Origin: Apophysomyces variabilis
Taxonomy: Eukaryota > Mucoromycota > Mucoromycetes > Mucorales > Mucoraceae
DNA: 64,000 nt
Direction: 5' to 3'
Assembly (NCBI GenBank): GCA_002749535.1
Contig: MZZL01000400.1
Coordinates: forward strand, 310,001-374,000
The notes under the pieces were generated by a model. The model was not told the DNA's origin and did no database searches. It was given only the letters and a program-made list of their open reading frames with translations. Shown piece after piece: positions 24,019 to 35,609 of this stretch. The first letter of the stretch is position 1, and every line of letters starts with the position of its first letter. A program made the translations under genes and the position numbers.

Positions 24019-25723
24019 TCATTTTATATCCGTTTCTTGTAGTTTTTCTATCAATGGTTTAAACTTTTCATTAAATTCAATTAAAGCTGTTAAATCAGCA
24101 TCCAATTGATCTTGACATGCAGCTCGTAAATATTGCAAGCATTCTTTCAAAAGTGGGCATAATTCAGTTTCGCTTTCCGTACCGTAGTAATAAAGCCATG
24201 ACTCAGCAATCGCTCTTAAGATCATGGGTTTGTAATAGGTTATACTGTGATCGCCGCTAGTAAATCTATTTGCGTCTTGTGTTTGACATACACTTACCGT
24301 GGCCAGCATTCCTTGATAACCGTATTTAATGTATGCACTGCCAATGCATTGTGTCTAATAATATGTCCGTTTTCTGTAAAGCTTGAAGGGGAGATTGACA
24401 ATAATTGGCACAATGCTGGCACAATAGTCTATCTAATCATCAGCAATCTGTGGTATCTTAACGTTGACATTACCTTAAGATAACGTACGCCCACTGAGCC
24501 CAATTCGAGGTAAATCTGCTCAATCGGTTGTACCAGCACCGACAAGCAATTGATTTTATGAGCTGCATATGTTAATCCTTTTATAACACCATCTATCAGC
24601 ACTTTTTCAAACGACGCTAATCGCTCTTCAGTATGTGGCTTCTTCGTCTTCGAGATCAATTCCATCAGGCAGGAATATGCGGAAGATACCAGTTCCAAAT
24701 CTTCATCTGTCACAAGGTAGTTCAAGCATTTAAATAATGCCTATTTCGTTCGAGTCAAGGCTTGTTTCGGCAGTTATTTATTACCTCCATGAATACGTTT
24801 TCTAGACCTGAGATGTCTGTGAACGTATCATCCAGTTTTCTGACGAGGATATGCAAAATAAGTACTCCTTGATGCTTATGCTTGATATCATAGTCATCTA
24901 AGAGTGTCAAAATAGGTGGAATCACTTTTGGTAAAGCATCGTTTAAGGTATCCTTCTAAGTTGTCATGAGCTTGCTTTTGCTGATTCAAACACATTACCG
25001 ACAACATTTCCACCGTCCAAGCAAGAACATCGACTGGTTTATAGCCATTCGTAGTAATGTCCCAGCTAGGAGTTCCTTCAACATCTCGATCGATCCATGG
25101 GTCTATGTAACGTCCACCTTTCTGCCATAATGGATTACTTTTCCGTGTAAAGGCTGGTTGAATGAAGTCTTCAAAAACCACTCGCAAGTGATTCTTGTAG
25201 ATATGTCGTGATTTATCAGTCTCATCGGTAGCAATTTCGGCCGGATGTGTACAGCATCGTTCATAGTAATCTGTTACAAACGCGTCGCTTTTAAAGATCA
25301 TGTCTGCAGACCCATCGTCAGGCAGCGATCGTGACTTGGATAGATTGCCGGTTCGAAGCGCCGCTATTGTGCTATAGAACTCGCTAGTTTTCCCATATGA
25401 TGTACGTTTGTAAGTTGAGTCGTACTTAAAGGCCTATATATTATGCGCTCTGATGGGTAAGAATACTGGAATCAAAACAATCTCTGATATACTTGCTTTT
25501 CCAGCATTCAGCTACTTTGAGCGGAAATTAGACACGCTAGAAATTGGTGTACTTGAGATGAACTCAGTAAGAATGTATGCGCTACTGCCTCAAACATACA
25601 TATGCCTCTCAGGTGGGAGAAAAGAAACATTTCACCTTTGTATTGTAGAAGACATTGTACACTTTTCTTGTGCCTTTTACGTCGTAAACTCGATGATATC
25701 TCTGATATGACTGAGCCAGTCAT
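24019..25723 (-). CDS. TTI2: TTI2, Tel2-interacting protein 2 (TTT complex)
   Basis: Solid exons: 25433-24999, 24955-24785, 24740-24474, 24428-24298, 24244-24019. They encode HEAT-type helices with the TTI2 family signature PPILTLLDDYDIKHKHQGVL and LVRKLDD, an upstream WDITTNGYKPVDVLAWTVEM block, and a C-terminal RHNALAVHTLNTVIKECWPR segment. TTI2 works with TELO2 and TTI1 as an HSP90 co-chaperone complex that stabilises PIKK kinases. The 5' end is not settled. One model adds exon 25723-25553 (start MTGSVISEIS, with AVAHTFLLSSSQ) and a 119-nt intron, giving 466 aa. Another begins with a 15-nt exon at 25507. RPB2 starts about 330 bp away in the opposite direction, so the two share a promoter region. 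Confidence 0.85.
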
Positions 25724-26055
25724 ATATACTGTTGCTCTTTCTCATCTAGAAGACGGTATACAACAAGCAAGTGTTGCGAAACGTTGCTATGAAATATTCT
25801 ATTTGACAAATCCTTGCTTATGACGCGCTATTATCGAACATTGGAATGGTTATCGAGCGTTAATTTTCTGGAACGCGTTGCGTTTATAGAGTCACACGAG
25901 GGCGACCAATAAAATTTGCCAACAAAAAAAAACAGAGGAGCTCTTACCCTCCAGCACATTGTTCGCATCTAATACGGCGTCGCACGTATTCCTTCCCATC
26001 TTAAGCCATCAGAGACTGAAAATCACCCATAAATCCGACAGACGATTTAACTACG
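25724..26055. promoter_or_regulatory. Shared bidirectional promoter region TTI2 / RPB2
   Basis: About 330 bp between divergent starts, with an A-tract at 25925-25931. No individual element is identified; the call rests on gene arrangement. Confidence 0.45.
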
Positions 26056-29000
26056 ATGGCGGCAATGATGGAAGACAGCTATGGATTGGCGGAAGCTGGT
26101 TAGTGCATTGGAGATCTTACACACCTCAATGCAAGTAGTTTGTCAGCAGGAATTCACCCTTTTCTAGAGTACTTTCTTCCCGAAGGAGAAGAGATGTACG
26201 AAGACGAGGGGATCATGTAAGCAGCCAGTTGCTTGTGTGCGATGGCTGGATTCCAATTAATACGCCTATTAGTCAGGAAGATTGCTGGTCAGTCATTTCG
26301 TCCTTTTTCGAGGAGAAAGGTCTGGTGAGACAGCAATTAGATTCTTTTGATGAGTTCGTGCAAAATACCATGCAGGAACTCGTGGACGAAAACTCGAACT
26401 TGGTTCTACAGCATGTTGGTGGTGACGGAGATGTTACAGTAAGGCTATGGTTTCTGTGTAGGAATAGGCGTTAGCTGAACATTATGGATGCTAGAAACGA
26501 TATATTATTGACTTTGGACAAATCTATTTATCAAAACCTACAATGACGGAAGCGGATGGTAGCACACAACCTATGTTTCCTCAAGAAGCACGCATTCGTA
26601 ATCTGACGTAAGTGTAGTTTTTTAGACCTAAGGCAGGTGATAGTTACGGGAATATATGTTAGATATGCATCGCCACTCTACGTGGATATGAGTAAACGCA
26701 CTCAAATAGCTATTCCTCAAGATCCGAACAATGCCACAAAGACAAATCCGAATGACCTATTTGTAGATGAAGATGGACCAGAAGGCGCTCCAATGACAAA
26801 AGTGTTCATTGGAAAGGTATTACATTTTTTGTGAGGTTGGTCATTTAGTCAATTCTTTTTAAACTTTATAAGGTTCCAATCATGCTCCGCTCAACTTACT
26901 GTATATTACACGACATGCCTGAAAGTCAAATGCACGAACTTAACGAGTGTTCCTTCGATATGGGTGGCTACTTTGTCATTAATGGCTCAGAAAAAGTGTT
27001 GATTGCACAGGAGCGAATGGCAACCAACACTGTTTATGTTTTCTCTAAGGCGCCCCCTGCTAATGTACAGTATACGGCTGAAATTCGTTCAGCAGCTGAA
27101 AAAGGGTCGAAACAAGCATCACCATTGTATATAAAAATGTTACGACCGTCAGCGGAACGTGGTTCGAGCGGGAGAGTCATCAAAGCCACGCTGCCATATA
27201 TTCGCCAGGATATCCCTATTGTTGTTGTTTTTCGTGCACTTGGTCAGGTGTCTGATAAGGATGTGTTGGAACATATTTGTTATGACAGAAACGATTACGA
27301 TATGCTGGAGATGTTAAAGCCATCCATTGAAGAAGCCTTTGTTATCCAAGAACAAGAAATTGCGCTCGACTTCATCGGTAAAAGAGGAACAACTGTTGGC
27401 GCAACTAGAGAGAGACGTACAAAATACGCATCCGAGATCCTTCAAAAAGAGTTGCTGCCTCATGTTGGCACTGCTTACAGAACGGAAACACGTAAATCAT
27501 ACTTCTTTGGTTATATGGTGCATCGACTCCTGCTCGCTGCTCTAGAAAGACGCGAGTTAGACGATCGTGACCACTATGGAAAAAAGAGAATGGATTTGGC
27601 TGGTCCTTTAATGGCTGGTTTATTCCGTTTGCTATTCAAGAAGTTGACAAAAGATGTGGCAAAATACCTTCAGAAGGTGGATATATTTGCTCATTTTTAA
27701 CTTGATGTTCTTACCTGTCCCTGTAGTGCATTGAATCTAGTCGCGAGTTCAACCTAACTCTTGCTGTGAAATCAAATACCATTACCAATGGCTTAAAATA
27801 CTCCTTGGCTACTGGTAACTGGGGTGACCAAAAAAAAGCTATGCAAGCAAGAGCAGGTGTCTCTCAGGTATTGAACAGATATACTTTTGCATCAACTCTG
27901 TCACATTTGCGTCGCTGCAATACACCTATCGGAAGAGATGGAAAGATCGCCAAACCACGTCAACTGCATAACACTCACTGGGGTCTTGTTTGCCCTGCTG
28001 AAACTCCTGAAGGTCAAGCCTGTGGTCTTGTCAAAAACTTGGCTTTGATGTCCTATATCTCTGTTGGTTCCTCAGCAAACCCACTAATTCTGTTCTTGGA
28101 GGAATGGGCAATGGAAAATTTGGAAGAGTTAAGTGCAAACAGCATTCCCGAAGCTACAAAAGTGTTCGTTAACGGTGTGTGGATTGGTATCCACCGTGAC
28201 CCCGGTGAATTGGTCAATTCTTTGAAGCAAATGAGACGATCAGTGGATATTTCACCAGAAGTGAGCATTGTCAGGGATATTCGTGAAAAGGAGTTACGCA
28301 TGTATACGGATGCTGGTAGATGCTGTCGACCTTTGTTCTTGGTAGATAATCAACAGCTGCGGATAACGAGAGAGCATATTGCACGACTACAGGATCCTGA
28401 AGACAGTTATCGCTGGCAGAATCTTATTTCAGATGGTATCGTGGAATATGTGGATGCTGAGGAAGAAGAAACTGCAATGATTTGCATGACCCCCGAGGAT
28501 TTGGCAGAATCTAGGGTAGCTTTCGAGTACGGTGCCCCATTGCAACAAACTAGAGATGTTGCTAGTCGCGTCAAGAGTCAGACTGGCATGTATTCGCACA
28601 CCTGGACCCATTGTGAAATCCATCCTAGTATGATTCTTGGTATTTGTGCCAGTATTATTCCTTTCCCCGATCATAACCAGGTAGGTCGCTTTATATGACG
28701 AACCAATAGCGTTACTAAATATTGACTAGTCGCCCCGTAACACTTATCAATCTGCTATGGGTAAACAAGCAATGGGTGTATATCTGACCAACTATCAGAC
28801 TCGTATGGACACAATGGCCAATATCCTTTATTACCCGCAGAAGCCCCTCACCACTACAAGATCCATGGAATTTTTGCGCTTCCGAGAGCTACCCGCCGGT
28901 CAGAACGCTATAGTTGCCATTTTGTGTTACTCTGGATATAATCAGGAAGATTCGGTTATCATGAATCAGAGCAGTATTGATCGCGGCTTATTCAGAAGTC

Positions 29001-31594
29001 TTTTCTTCCGAACATACATGGATGCGGAAAAGAAGGCTGGTATGATGTTCATGGAAGAGTTTGAGAAACCAACGCGCGAGACAACCTTGCGATTAAAGCA
29101 TGGCACATATGAGAAATTGGAAGATGATGGTTTAATCGCTCCAGGAACTCGCGTTTCCGGTGATGATATCATCATTGGTAAAACTGCGCCTATCCCGGTT
29201 GAATCAGAAGAGCTTGGTCAGAGAACACAGACTCATTCCAAGCGAGACGCATCAACGCCTTTGCGCAGCACTGAGACTGGCATTGTCGATCAGGTCATGC
29301 TGACGACAAACCAGGACGGTCTGAAGTTCGTGAAAGTGAGAGTTCGGTCCACGCGCGTTCCTCAAATGGGCGATAAGTTTGCATCGCGTCACGGTCAGAA
29401 GGGTACTATTGGTATTACATACCGACAGGAAGATTTCCCTTTTACTGCCGAAGGTATCACACCTGATCTCATTATCAACCCACACGCCATTCCGTCCCGT
29501 ATGACAATCGGCCATTTGGTTGAATGTTTGCTAGGCAAGGTGTCCACTCTGACTGGCAACGAAGGTGATGCCACCCCTTTCACCGAAGTAACTGTTGAAG
29601 ATATCTCCCAAGCATTGGCTGCAGCGGGCTATCAGCAACGTGGGTTCGAAGTGATGTACAATGGGTTCACTGGCCGTAAATTAAATGCACAAGTATTCCT
29701 TGGTCCCACGTATTACCAGCGTTTGAAGCACATGGTAGACGATAAGATTCACAGTCGAGCACGAGGACCTGTTCAAATTCTCACGAGACAGCCGGTGGAA
29801 GGTCGTTCAAGAGATGGCGGTTTACGTTTCGGTGAGATGGAGAGAGACTGTCTTCGCGGGGACACTCGTATTTCCTTGGAGCATGTGAGTGTCCGGCTTG
29901 ACTCGCTTTCTGAATCATCAGGGGCGAAGTTATTAGCATACAACGAAGAAAAGTGTGGTGTTGAAGTCGATAGTATGGTTGCATTTGCTGCAAAGGGAAA
30001 TCGACCTTGTGTTCGTGTACACTTTGAAGATAGTAGCTATGTCGATTCTACCGATGATCATCCTTTCCTATGTGGGGACGGCGAATGGAGACGTGCAACA
30101 GAGCTTACTGGACAAAGAGTTAGCAAGAGCGCTGAATTCCCGCTCGTAGATATAAAGCAGGAGATGGCAGAGACATACACGACTAATGTGGATGATTATC
30201 GCGAGCAATGCGCGATATATCGCCTGCTGGGTTATTCTCTGATGAGGAGCAAGAAACTTTCCGATGGTACATTGGTGATTCAAGCGGAACAATTATTCGA
30301 CGTTAACAGCATATTAACCGACATTGAGCTCTACAACGGAACGCGTGTCACACCAGTGTACGAAGATGGAACCTATTCGATCCATTTGCCTCTCGATGTT
30401 TCTCAGCTTTTAGAACACATCAACGATGCATCCATAAACGGTGAACGCTTGGATCTGCCTGCTGCTTTACCGCCCACCCTGTTAGAAGATCAGTTCCCTC
30501 TACCCCTACTCCGTGAGTTTGTTGGCGCTGCATTCGGTACCGCTGGACAAGCTCCGCGTGTAGACGTTGATAGACCGGATCTATTCACTGATATCGTGCT
30601 CAGCCAAACGAAGATCTCTTCGCTGATTGAATCTCTTCAGACTTGTATGGAACAGATGAAAAAATTACTAGTACGATTGGGTGTCGAACAAGGCGCAATT
30701 TCCATCCATGCTGTACAGTTAAGTACTGACGATGTACAAGAATTGCGATTATGTATCGGCACATCACAATTAGCTACCTTCCATGATAAGATCGGCTTCC
30801 GTCATTCTATGCAAAAATCTCTTCAACTGGAAGCAGCAGTGTCATACGAGCGTTTATGTGAAGCAGCACGTCAGCAGACGGTTTCCTTGCACGAACGCGC
30901 GCGGGAGTTATGGACTTCAAATTTTGGTAGCTGGGAAGAATGCGCGGCGGCAGCATGGGATCAGCTCGAAGAGTGCCAACCTATCTATGTTCAACAAGAC
31001 CCATTGTCATTACTCGATGGTGTTCAGGAAGATCTGATGCCCCTGAACAGCACAGAGGACAAATCACGGCAAAAACTTCCTACACCAAACCAATATTTAC
31101 AGTTGACAGGTGCTAATCAATTTTATGACCATAGCCAAAACGACAATGACACTTTGCCGGGTATGCGTCTGAGAGTCGTCTCTGTCCGGCCGATTGGCGA
31201 ACATCCTGTTTATGATATCCAGGTACACAACAATCACAACTTTATAGGAAACGGTGCTGTGGCACATAACTGTATGATCAGTCATGGCGTTGCCCAGTTT
31301 CTGAAGGTATGGGACTGATAGTTTCATTGATCATCTCATGGTGTTGACCTTGTCGTTTCTGTTTTTTAGGAGCGTTTGTTTGACGCATCCGATGCATACC
31401 GTGTCCATGTCTGTGATATTTGTGGTTTAATGGCAATTGCCAACCTGAAAAAGAACAATTTTGAATGCCGTTCGTGCAGGAACAAGACTCGTGTTTCTCA
31501 GATCCATATCCCTTACGCTTGTAAACTTTTGTTCCAGGAACTCATGGCGATGAACATTGCGCCACGTATGTTTGTAGACTCAGATCAGCCTTAA
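26056..31594 (+). CDS. RPB2: RPB2, second-largest subunit of RNA polymerase II, carrying an intein
   Basis: Nine exons: 26056-26098, 26168-26216, 26273-26438, 26495-26607, 26663-26816, 26873-27676, 27727-28680, 28730-31306, 31370-31594. The precursor is 1694 aa; after removal of a 474-residue insertion it is 1220 aa, close to the yeast 1224. Pol II-specific and universal beta-subunit motifs are clear: [20 protein letters not shown] at the N-terminus, [20 protein letters not shown], the hybrid-binding [28 protein letters not shown], and the C-terminal zinc ribbon C-x2-C..C-x2-C (CDICG and CRSCR). Exon 8 contains the intein between the Asp of GEMERD and the Cys of [15 protein letters not shown]2 forms one side of the polymerase cleft and is essential, so the intein must splice for the cell to live, unless another allele exists. 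Confidence 0.97.
29849..31270 (+). mobile_element. Intein in RPB2 (474 aa, Cys1 / His-Asn / Cys+1, LAGLIDADG-type with lost acids)
   Basis: The insert interrupts the universally conserved GEMERD-CMISHG sequence in frame and inside one exon. It begins with Cys1 in block A ([10 protein letters not shown]), has block B with T68-x-x-H71 (STDDHPF), block F near 454-469 ([15 protein letters not shown]) and block G ending in His473-Asn474, followed by Cys+1 of the host. All residues for class 1 protein splicing are present. Residues about 100-430 form the linker and endonuclease region: LAGLIDADG-like helices at about 125-133 (RLLGYSLMR) and 221-233 ([13 protein letters not shown]), and an [19 protein letters not shown] segment like that of LAGLIDADG inteins. 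The acidic residue expected at position 8 of each helix is Arg in the first and Ala in the second. Splicing looks competent; homing cleavage probably is not. Confidence 0.95.
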
Positions 31595-32267
31595 GAGAAA
31601 AGTGTATTTCTGCAAAAATAAAAAAAAAAAAGCAATGTGTAAAAAGGAAATAATAACCTTGCACTTCAGCAAGTTATGAATGGAGCTCAGACGTGGCAAT
31701 CTAATCGTGAAACTTGTCGTGATGACGAAGAACGTAGATATTAAATTGAACTTTGGCCGAAGAACGGCAAGCACAGAATGAAAATCCCATAGAGGGACTA
31801 CAAAGATTGTTCTAGCTTGATTCATCAAGCCTGTCAAGATGGCATGCAAGCTAAAAACTCGGTCCTCTCTACATAGAAATGGTATATGCGATAGCACTGA
31901 CATCGCTCTTTATTACTTTGCTTGAACACAAGAAAAGGAATGCAGAAGAAAGAACGAACCAGAATCTGAAAGGCTAAACTCAATCATGATATTCTCGTGG
32001 CTATACAGTATCGTTGCAGGTATTGCCTCCTTCGAATCACGTCGGTATCCGTCAATGGGGTTATGCAACAATTTATGATGCTCAAGTTTCGGAATCCTGT
32101 TGCAAATGCATGTAGACACTGAGTAGATGTACCGCGAAAGCCCAGGTTACACGCACTGATAAATAGACGGTTTTTTGCAGCGGACGCCATAGATCAGTGA
32201 AGACCTGTGTACCTTGGGATACATTGGGTTTTGTACTTTGTTCGTCGTATCAGAACCGATTCTACGG
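31595..32267. other. Convergent 3' flanks of RPB2 and PIG-Y
   Basis: A poly(A)-like run of A follows the RPB2 stop at 31617-31632. No further gene is supported. Confidence 0.5.
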
Positions 32268-32683
32268 CTAGTTATGTCGGAAAAACTTCATTCCCATCCA
32301 GTTGAGCATGATGAAATAAATGCCAGCAATGGCTGTAATAGGAACCAGTAAACAATAATATTGATCGTCTTTGAGAGAATTTAAAAACTAGCACAAAGTC
32401 AGAACAAACAATGTTAATTATTTCCAATAGAGATATGATCTAAACGCACCTTGCTCTGGCTATATGGGACATACTTGCTTGCGACCAATGTGTACATCGT
32501 TGAGAAAAACATGAGAATAGTTGCAGTGAGTAATGCGTAACCCCAGAGATATGTTGTGTCTGGCACAGTTTCGTGTGGACGAGCTGTCATCCGTCGCACA
32601 TAGAGCTGTCCTGGACCGTTGTTTGTCGACAGTCGTGGTAAAAGAATGGATTTAGAGGGTCGACGACGATGAGTGAAAGACAT
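32268..32683 (-). CDS. PIGY: PIG-Y/ERI1-like subunit of GPI-N-acetylglucosaminyltransferase
   Basis: Two exons (32683-32450 and 32387-32268; 62-nt intron) give 117 aa. There is a polar basic N-terminus, a first membrane helix (YALLTATILMFFSTMYTLVA), a short loop, and a second helix leading to the C-terminus NWMGMKFFRHN. That ending, with LLVPIT before it, matches the vertebrate PIG-Y C-terminus (WMGIKLFRHN) closely. PIG-Y is the smallest subunit of the GPI-GnT complex, which makes GlcNAc-PI in the ER membrane, the first step of GPI anchor synthesis. The second exon is only 40 codons. The start at 32683 was chosen because it precedes the conserved part; an upstream in-frame ATG at 32818 would add a hydrophobic stretch and is less likely. 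Confidence 0.86.
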
Positions 32684-32845
32684 TAGGAGAAAAGCAGACC
32701 AAGTCACGAAAGAGGCAGCAATTTTACAGCCCACGAAGAAAAAAAGGGATAGAGCTGCTTTGCATTCCTTTCCGTCTTTTAATACAGAATCTTTATTATG
32801 CCTAACCTTAGGAAACAAATGCCCATATCTTGAATGTGTAATAGT

Positions 32846-33067
32846 CTATTTCTTTGGAACATAATCTTTTGATAAATCGATATGAGCCAGATGCGTATTG
32901 GTGATTTTGATCCTTTTGCTGCGAACTTTTGATCGCTTCGGTTTGGGCTATCATACGAGAAAACAGCTAAGCTGGAAAAAGAAAACCTTACAATCACTTA
33001 CATCTGTAACCACTTTCTTCTCGAAAACTTCCATTGTTTTCAAACCCGCTGCAATTGAGAAGAATTG

Positions 33068-33101
<34 letters not shown>

Positions 33102-34659
33102 ACCTTCACCTTTTTTTCCATNNNNNNNNNNNNNNNNNNNNNNNNNNNNNNNNNNNNNNNNNNNNNNNNNNNNNNNNNNNNNNNNNNNNNNNNNNNNNNN
33201 NNNNNNNNNNNNNNNNNNNNNNNNNNNNNNNNNNNNNNNNNNNNNNNNNNNNNNNNNNNNNNNNNNNNNNNNNNNNNNNNNNNNNNNNNNNNNNNNNNNN
33301 NNNNNNNNNNNNNNNNNNNNNNNNNNNNNNNNNNNNNNNNNNNNNNNNNNNNNNNNNNNNNNNNNNNNNNNNNNNNNNNNNNNNNNNNNNNNNNNNNNNN
33401 NNNNNNNNNNNNNNNNNNNNNNNNNNNNNNNNNNNNNNNNNNNNNNNNNNNNNNNNNNNNNNNNNNNNNNNNNNNNNNNNNNNNNNNNNNNNNNNNNNNN
33501 NNNNNNNNNNNNNNNNNNNNNNNNNNNNNNNNNNNNNNNNNNNNNNNNNNNNNNNNNNNNNNNNNNNNNNNNNNNNNNNNNNNNNNNNNNNNNNNNNNNN
33601 NNNNNNNNNNNNNNNNNNNNNNNNNNNNNNNNNNNNNNNNNNNNNNNNNNNNNNNNNNNNNNNNNNNNNNNNNNNAATTGAAAAAAAAAAAAAAAAAAAA
33701 AAAAAGGTTAGTAAAGCCTTCACCTTTTCTCCCATTAAAGTTTTTCCTTTGCTTTACCGTTTTCTAATGCTTTAGGTAGGTCTGTTTCATCGGGTATACC
33801 AATCTCAGCCCACATCTTCTTGAATTCTTCATCTATCATGGTGTTATACTGGATGTCGTTATAAAATAACACGCGCGGATTGCCATCCTTGTTGCGGATC
33901 ACTAAGATGCGCCCCTCAGCTGCCAATTCCTCGACTGCGTTTCCCAGTTTCGAATATGAATCTTTCAGATCCTTATAGTCCATTCCACCTTCGTTTCTTT
34001 TCTGAATCAGCAATGATAATAGATCGTCTTTGCTTTTAATTTGGTATGTGGGCTATCATCAGATCGAACGATTCAGTTTGTACAAAACCAATAATATCCT
34101 GTGTTGCTCTGACCTTGTATGCAAATGTTTTATTGACAGGATCATATTCGATTTTGTCGTTATTGACCAGCTTTTCCCATAAGGATTGGTTCTTGGTTAT
34201 GTCGACTTTAGCGCGTGATTGAATGCTGACGATAGATTGAGGATGGTCACAATCCTACTCAAGGAATAATTAAGTCGAAAGAACAAAAAGAACAATACTA
34301 AAGTCGAAGATCTTTCTTTTTTTTTTTACCCTAAGGAATTGGATCACTGTGTATAGCTGACTCATGGCATGATGGCCAGTGCCGGTGTTTGCCGGCTGTG
34401 AATAGACTATACAAGAAGCAGATTCAGCCACAATCAAGATCTTCTCTTTTTCAGATTAGATACCAGTGGCTTTCTTTGCTCGTTTCCTTGATTCTTGGCT
34501 GGATGACTCAAACGATGCTTTGGTATTGTTGGATATATATCCAACCGATTTTGACTCTGCAGTGTGAGCCTGTGCGGTTCCCGCTCGTTTCACACCGAGA
34601 ACAGTGTTTGCGGATTGTGAACTTTTAAATCTTTTTAACTGATCTGATAGATGTGACAT
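32846..34659 (-). CDS. TFA2: TFIIE subunit beta (TFA2), one intron spanning the assembly gap
   Basis: Six exons (34659-34464, 34406-34330, 34254-34114, 34052-33758, 33048-33002, 32947-32846) total 286 codons. The N-terminus MSHLSDQLKRFKSSQS, winged-helix 1 (MSQLYTVIQFLR to LWEKLVNNDKIEYDP), winged-helix 2 (YKDLKDSYSK, ILVIRNKDGNPRVLF, DEEFKKMWAEI) and the basic C-terminus KITNTHLAHIDLSKDY are all TFIIE-beta features. TFIIE recruits and regulates TFIIH at Pol II promoters. The DLPKALENAG-LKTMEVF junction is split by intron 4 (33757-33049), which contains the run of N. Because exon phases match exactly across it, no coding sequence need be missing. Confidence 0.93.
33122..33675. other. Assembly gap (554 N) inside an intron of TFIIE-beta
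   Basis: The two flanks are near copies of each other: AATTG, a long A run, TTA(A/G)TAAA(A/G)CCTTCACC and a T-rich/CCAT end occur at 33063-33121 and again at 33676-33735. The A run (T run in the transcript) probably caused the break, and the real gap may be zero or negative in length. Confidence 0.8.
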
Positions 34660-35609
34660 GGCTCAATTGAAAGAAGTTCTTTATTCGCTGGAAAGAAGTT
34701 GCTGACAGTAGTCAGTCCACAGCGGCGTTCTAAAAAGCCGAGGACGCTTCTCATTCGCACTCAGCGGCTTCAAAGGAGGGCCTGCCGCTCTTTAAACTTT
34801 GGTGGACAAAGATGCCATGGTTACATATGATCGCCTAATGCAGTTTATTCTGTCCGTGTGAAATATTGTAGCAGGAATACTATGCTACAAGAATTGTCTT
34901 TTGATACGGTAAAGCCTATGTTTCCCGAATAAGTACCCTTAAATGTGTAGAGTAAATACGGAGCAATACTGTAGATAGGGAAATCAGTTTATTGTTCATC
35001 TTTATAATGGTCCTGGAGATCGCGCTGCTTAATTTCTGTAAATTTACTGCAGAGCAAAACATGTAGTATTACGCAGCGACTATACTGCAATATAAAGGGC
35101 TATTTAATGAGGTATTTGCTTCCAAATTATGCCAAAAAAAAATTCACAAAACCAATCTGACAGAGAAATAGTTTGCTGACATTCAAATATTCCATAAAGA
35201 AACCCCAACCAAAGCCCTTAGAGACGGTGCCGTTAAAAGTATAGTGGGTCATTGTCAATCAGCTACTTTAGCTTAGGGTGACCGTATCAAGGTATTGCTG
35301 CAAGAAATCATATGAAATGCCCACGATTACATAAAGAAACACAATTAGTGCGTCTTTAGAAGTCATTATGGTATATTATGCATAATTCGGAGAAAAAAAG
35401 GATCTCATGGTATTACGTCTAGATATAGAAGTGCTGTAGTAGGCAAAGTCGTTTTACAGATTCTATACACGCAAACACACAGAAATACACAAAGCCCGGG
35501 CCCTCTATGGACAAATGATTATCTTGAATTGTTACAATTTGTGGTCCACGTATACCACAAATTTCAGAGTAGTATTTTATTTTCGGTGTAAAAGGAAGAA
35601 AAGGTGAAT
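34660..35609. other. Upstream region of TFIIE-beta / 3' flank of ATP4
   Basis: About 950 bp without a supported gene. Confidence 0.5.

Noticed and set aside
29781..30292. Minus-strand open frames over the intein
   Set aside because: Shadows of a strongly coding strand; no domain and no start context.
32683..32818. Upstream extension of PIG-Y by an in-frame ATG at 32818
   Set aside because: It would add a Phe-rich hydrophobic leader not found in the family; the ATG at 32683 gives the expected topology.
33034..33735. Open frames running through the run of N on both strands
   Set aside because: They consist almost wholly of undetermined bases plus poly-Lys/poly-Phe from the A run; the region is an intron of TFIIE-beta.
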